Positions 5,987 to 7,949 of a stretch of 7,949 bases of DNA are shown piece after piece. Location of the stretch: assembly GCA_030698575.1 (NCBI GenBank), contig JAUYMQ010000322.1, positions 1 through 7,949 on the forward strand, given 5' to 3'. Origin of the DNA: Deltaproteobacteria bacterium (GTDB lineage: Bacteria > JAUYMQ01). How positions within the stretch are numbered: position 1 is the first letter of the stretch; every line of letters starts with the position of its first letter. The position numbers were made by a program, and so were the translations under genes. A model generated the notes under the pieces. It made no database searches and was not told the DNA's origin. It saw only the letters and a list, made by a program, of their open reading frames with translations.

Positions 5987-6085
5987 CGCATGTCATTGCG
6001 TGGCGGGGCGAAGCCCCGACGAAGCAATCTCCCGGCAAGCGCGGGGGGGATTGCTTCGTCGCTTCGCTCCTCGCAATGACATGCG
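5987..6085. repeat. REP-like long imperfect inverted repeat in the convergent gap
   Basis: The left arm (5987-6029) and right arm (6049-6085) are reverse complements at both ends: CGCATGTCATTGCG matches 14/14 with 6072-6085, and GACGAAGCAATC (6018-6029) matches 12/12 with 6049-6060. The middles differ: the left has TGGCGGGGCGAAGCCCC (itself a GGGGC-gaa-GCCCC hairpin), the right arm's complement has AGGAGCGAAGC. The central loop is 19 bases. The core TCATTGCGAGGAGCGAAGCGACGAAG is a repeat type known to be scattered through intergenic regions of many environmental bacteria. Placed between two gene ends, it could act as a two-way transcription stop or as a non-autonomous mobile or REP element. 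Spurious short peptides ending in RFAPRND or ASLLAMT come from translating it. Confidence 0.85.
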
Positions 6086-6112
6086 CGCTGTCATGCGCCG
6101 GCGTGCGCCGGA

Positions 6113-7949
<1,837 letters not shown>

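Overview
The window is a GC-rich, densely coded chromosomal segment. It looks like an uncultured Gram-negative bacterium, for example a deltaproteobacterial/Myxococcota-like or other soil or groundwater lineage. The reasons are the high GC, exported proteins with Sec and Tat signals, a DUF2330 protein, and a REP-like inverted repeat of the 'TCATTGCGAGGAGCGAAGCGACGAAGCAATC' kind that recurs in many environmental genomes. The lineage assignment is inference; there is no rRNA or tRNA here to anchor it.

Left part, all minus strand. An operon runs leftward from about 3524 to a rho-independent terminator at 761-786. It encodes a four-helix membrane protein (3039-3524), a seven-helix membrane protein joined to it by a 4-base GTGA overlap (2380-3042), and a Tat-exported FAD-linked oxidase of the D-arabinono-1,4-lactone oxidase/VAO type (822-2318). 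Beyond the terminator lies a separate unit: a small secreted protein built from five glycine-rich repeats (71-628), followed 4 bases later by the start of a second gene that leaves the window (1-66). Its first 22 residues resemble the N-terminus of an enoyl-CoA hydratase/isomerase.

Middle, plus strand. A divergent intergenic region of about 250 bp (3525-3774), holding a 9-bp-stem dyad, separates the minus operon from a plus-strand pair. The first gene encodes an RnfD/NqrB-like membrane protein (3775-4671) with no visible FMN-threonine motif. It overlaps by 41 bases an exported DUF2330 protein (4631-5974).

Right part. The DUF2330 gene converges on a large molybdopterin oxidoreductase of the FdhF/YdeP family (6113 to the right edge, 5' end outside the window). 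The 138-bp convergent gap is almost filled by a long imperfect inverted repeat (5987-6085).

The overall theme is envelope redox chemistry: a flavin oxidase with two membrane partners, an orphan Rnf/Nqr-type electron-transfer subunit with an exported partner, and a formate-dehydrogenase-like molybdoenzyme. The strongest candidates for something undescribed are the three-gene oxidase/membrane cassette and the RnfD-like/DUF2330 pair. No mobile element, CRISPR array, tRNA or rRNA was seen.
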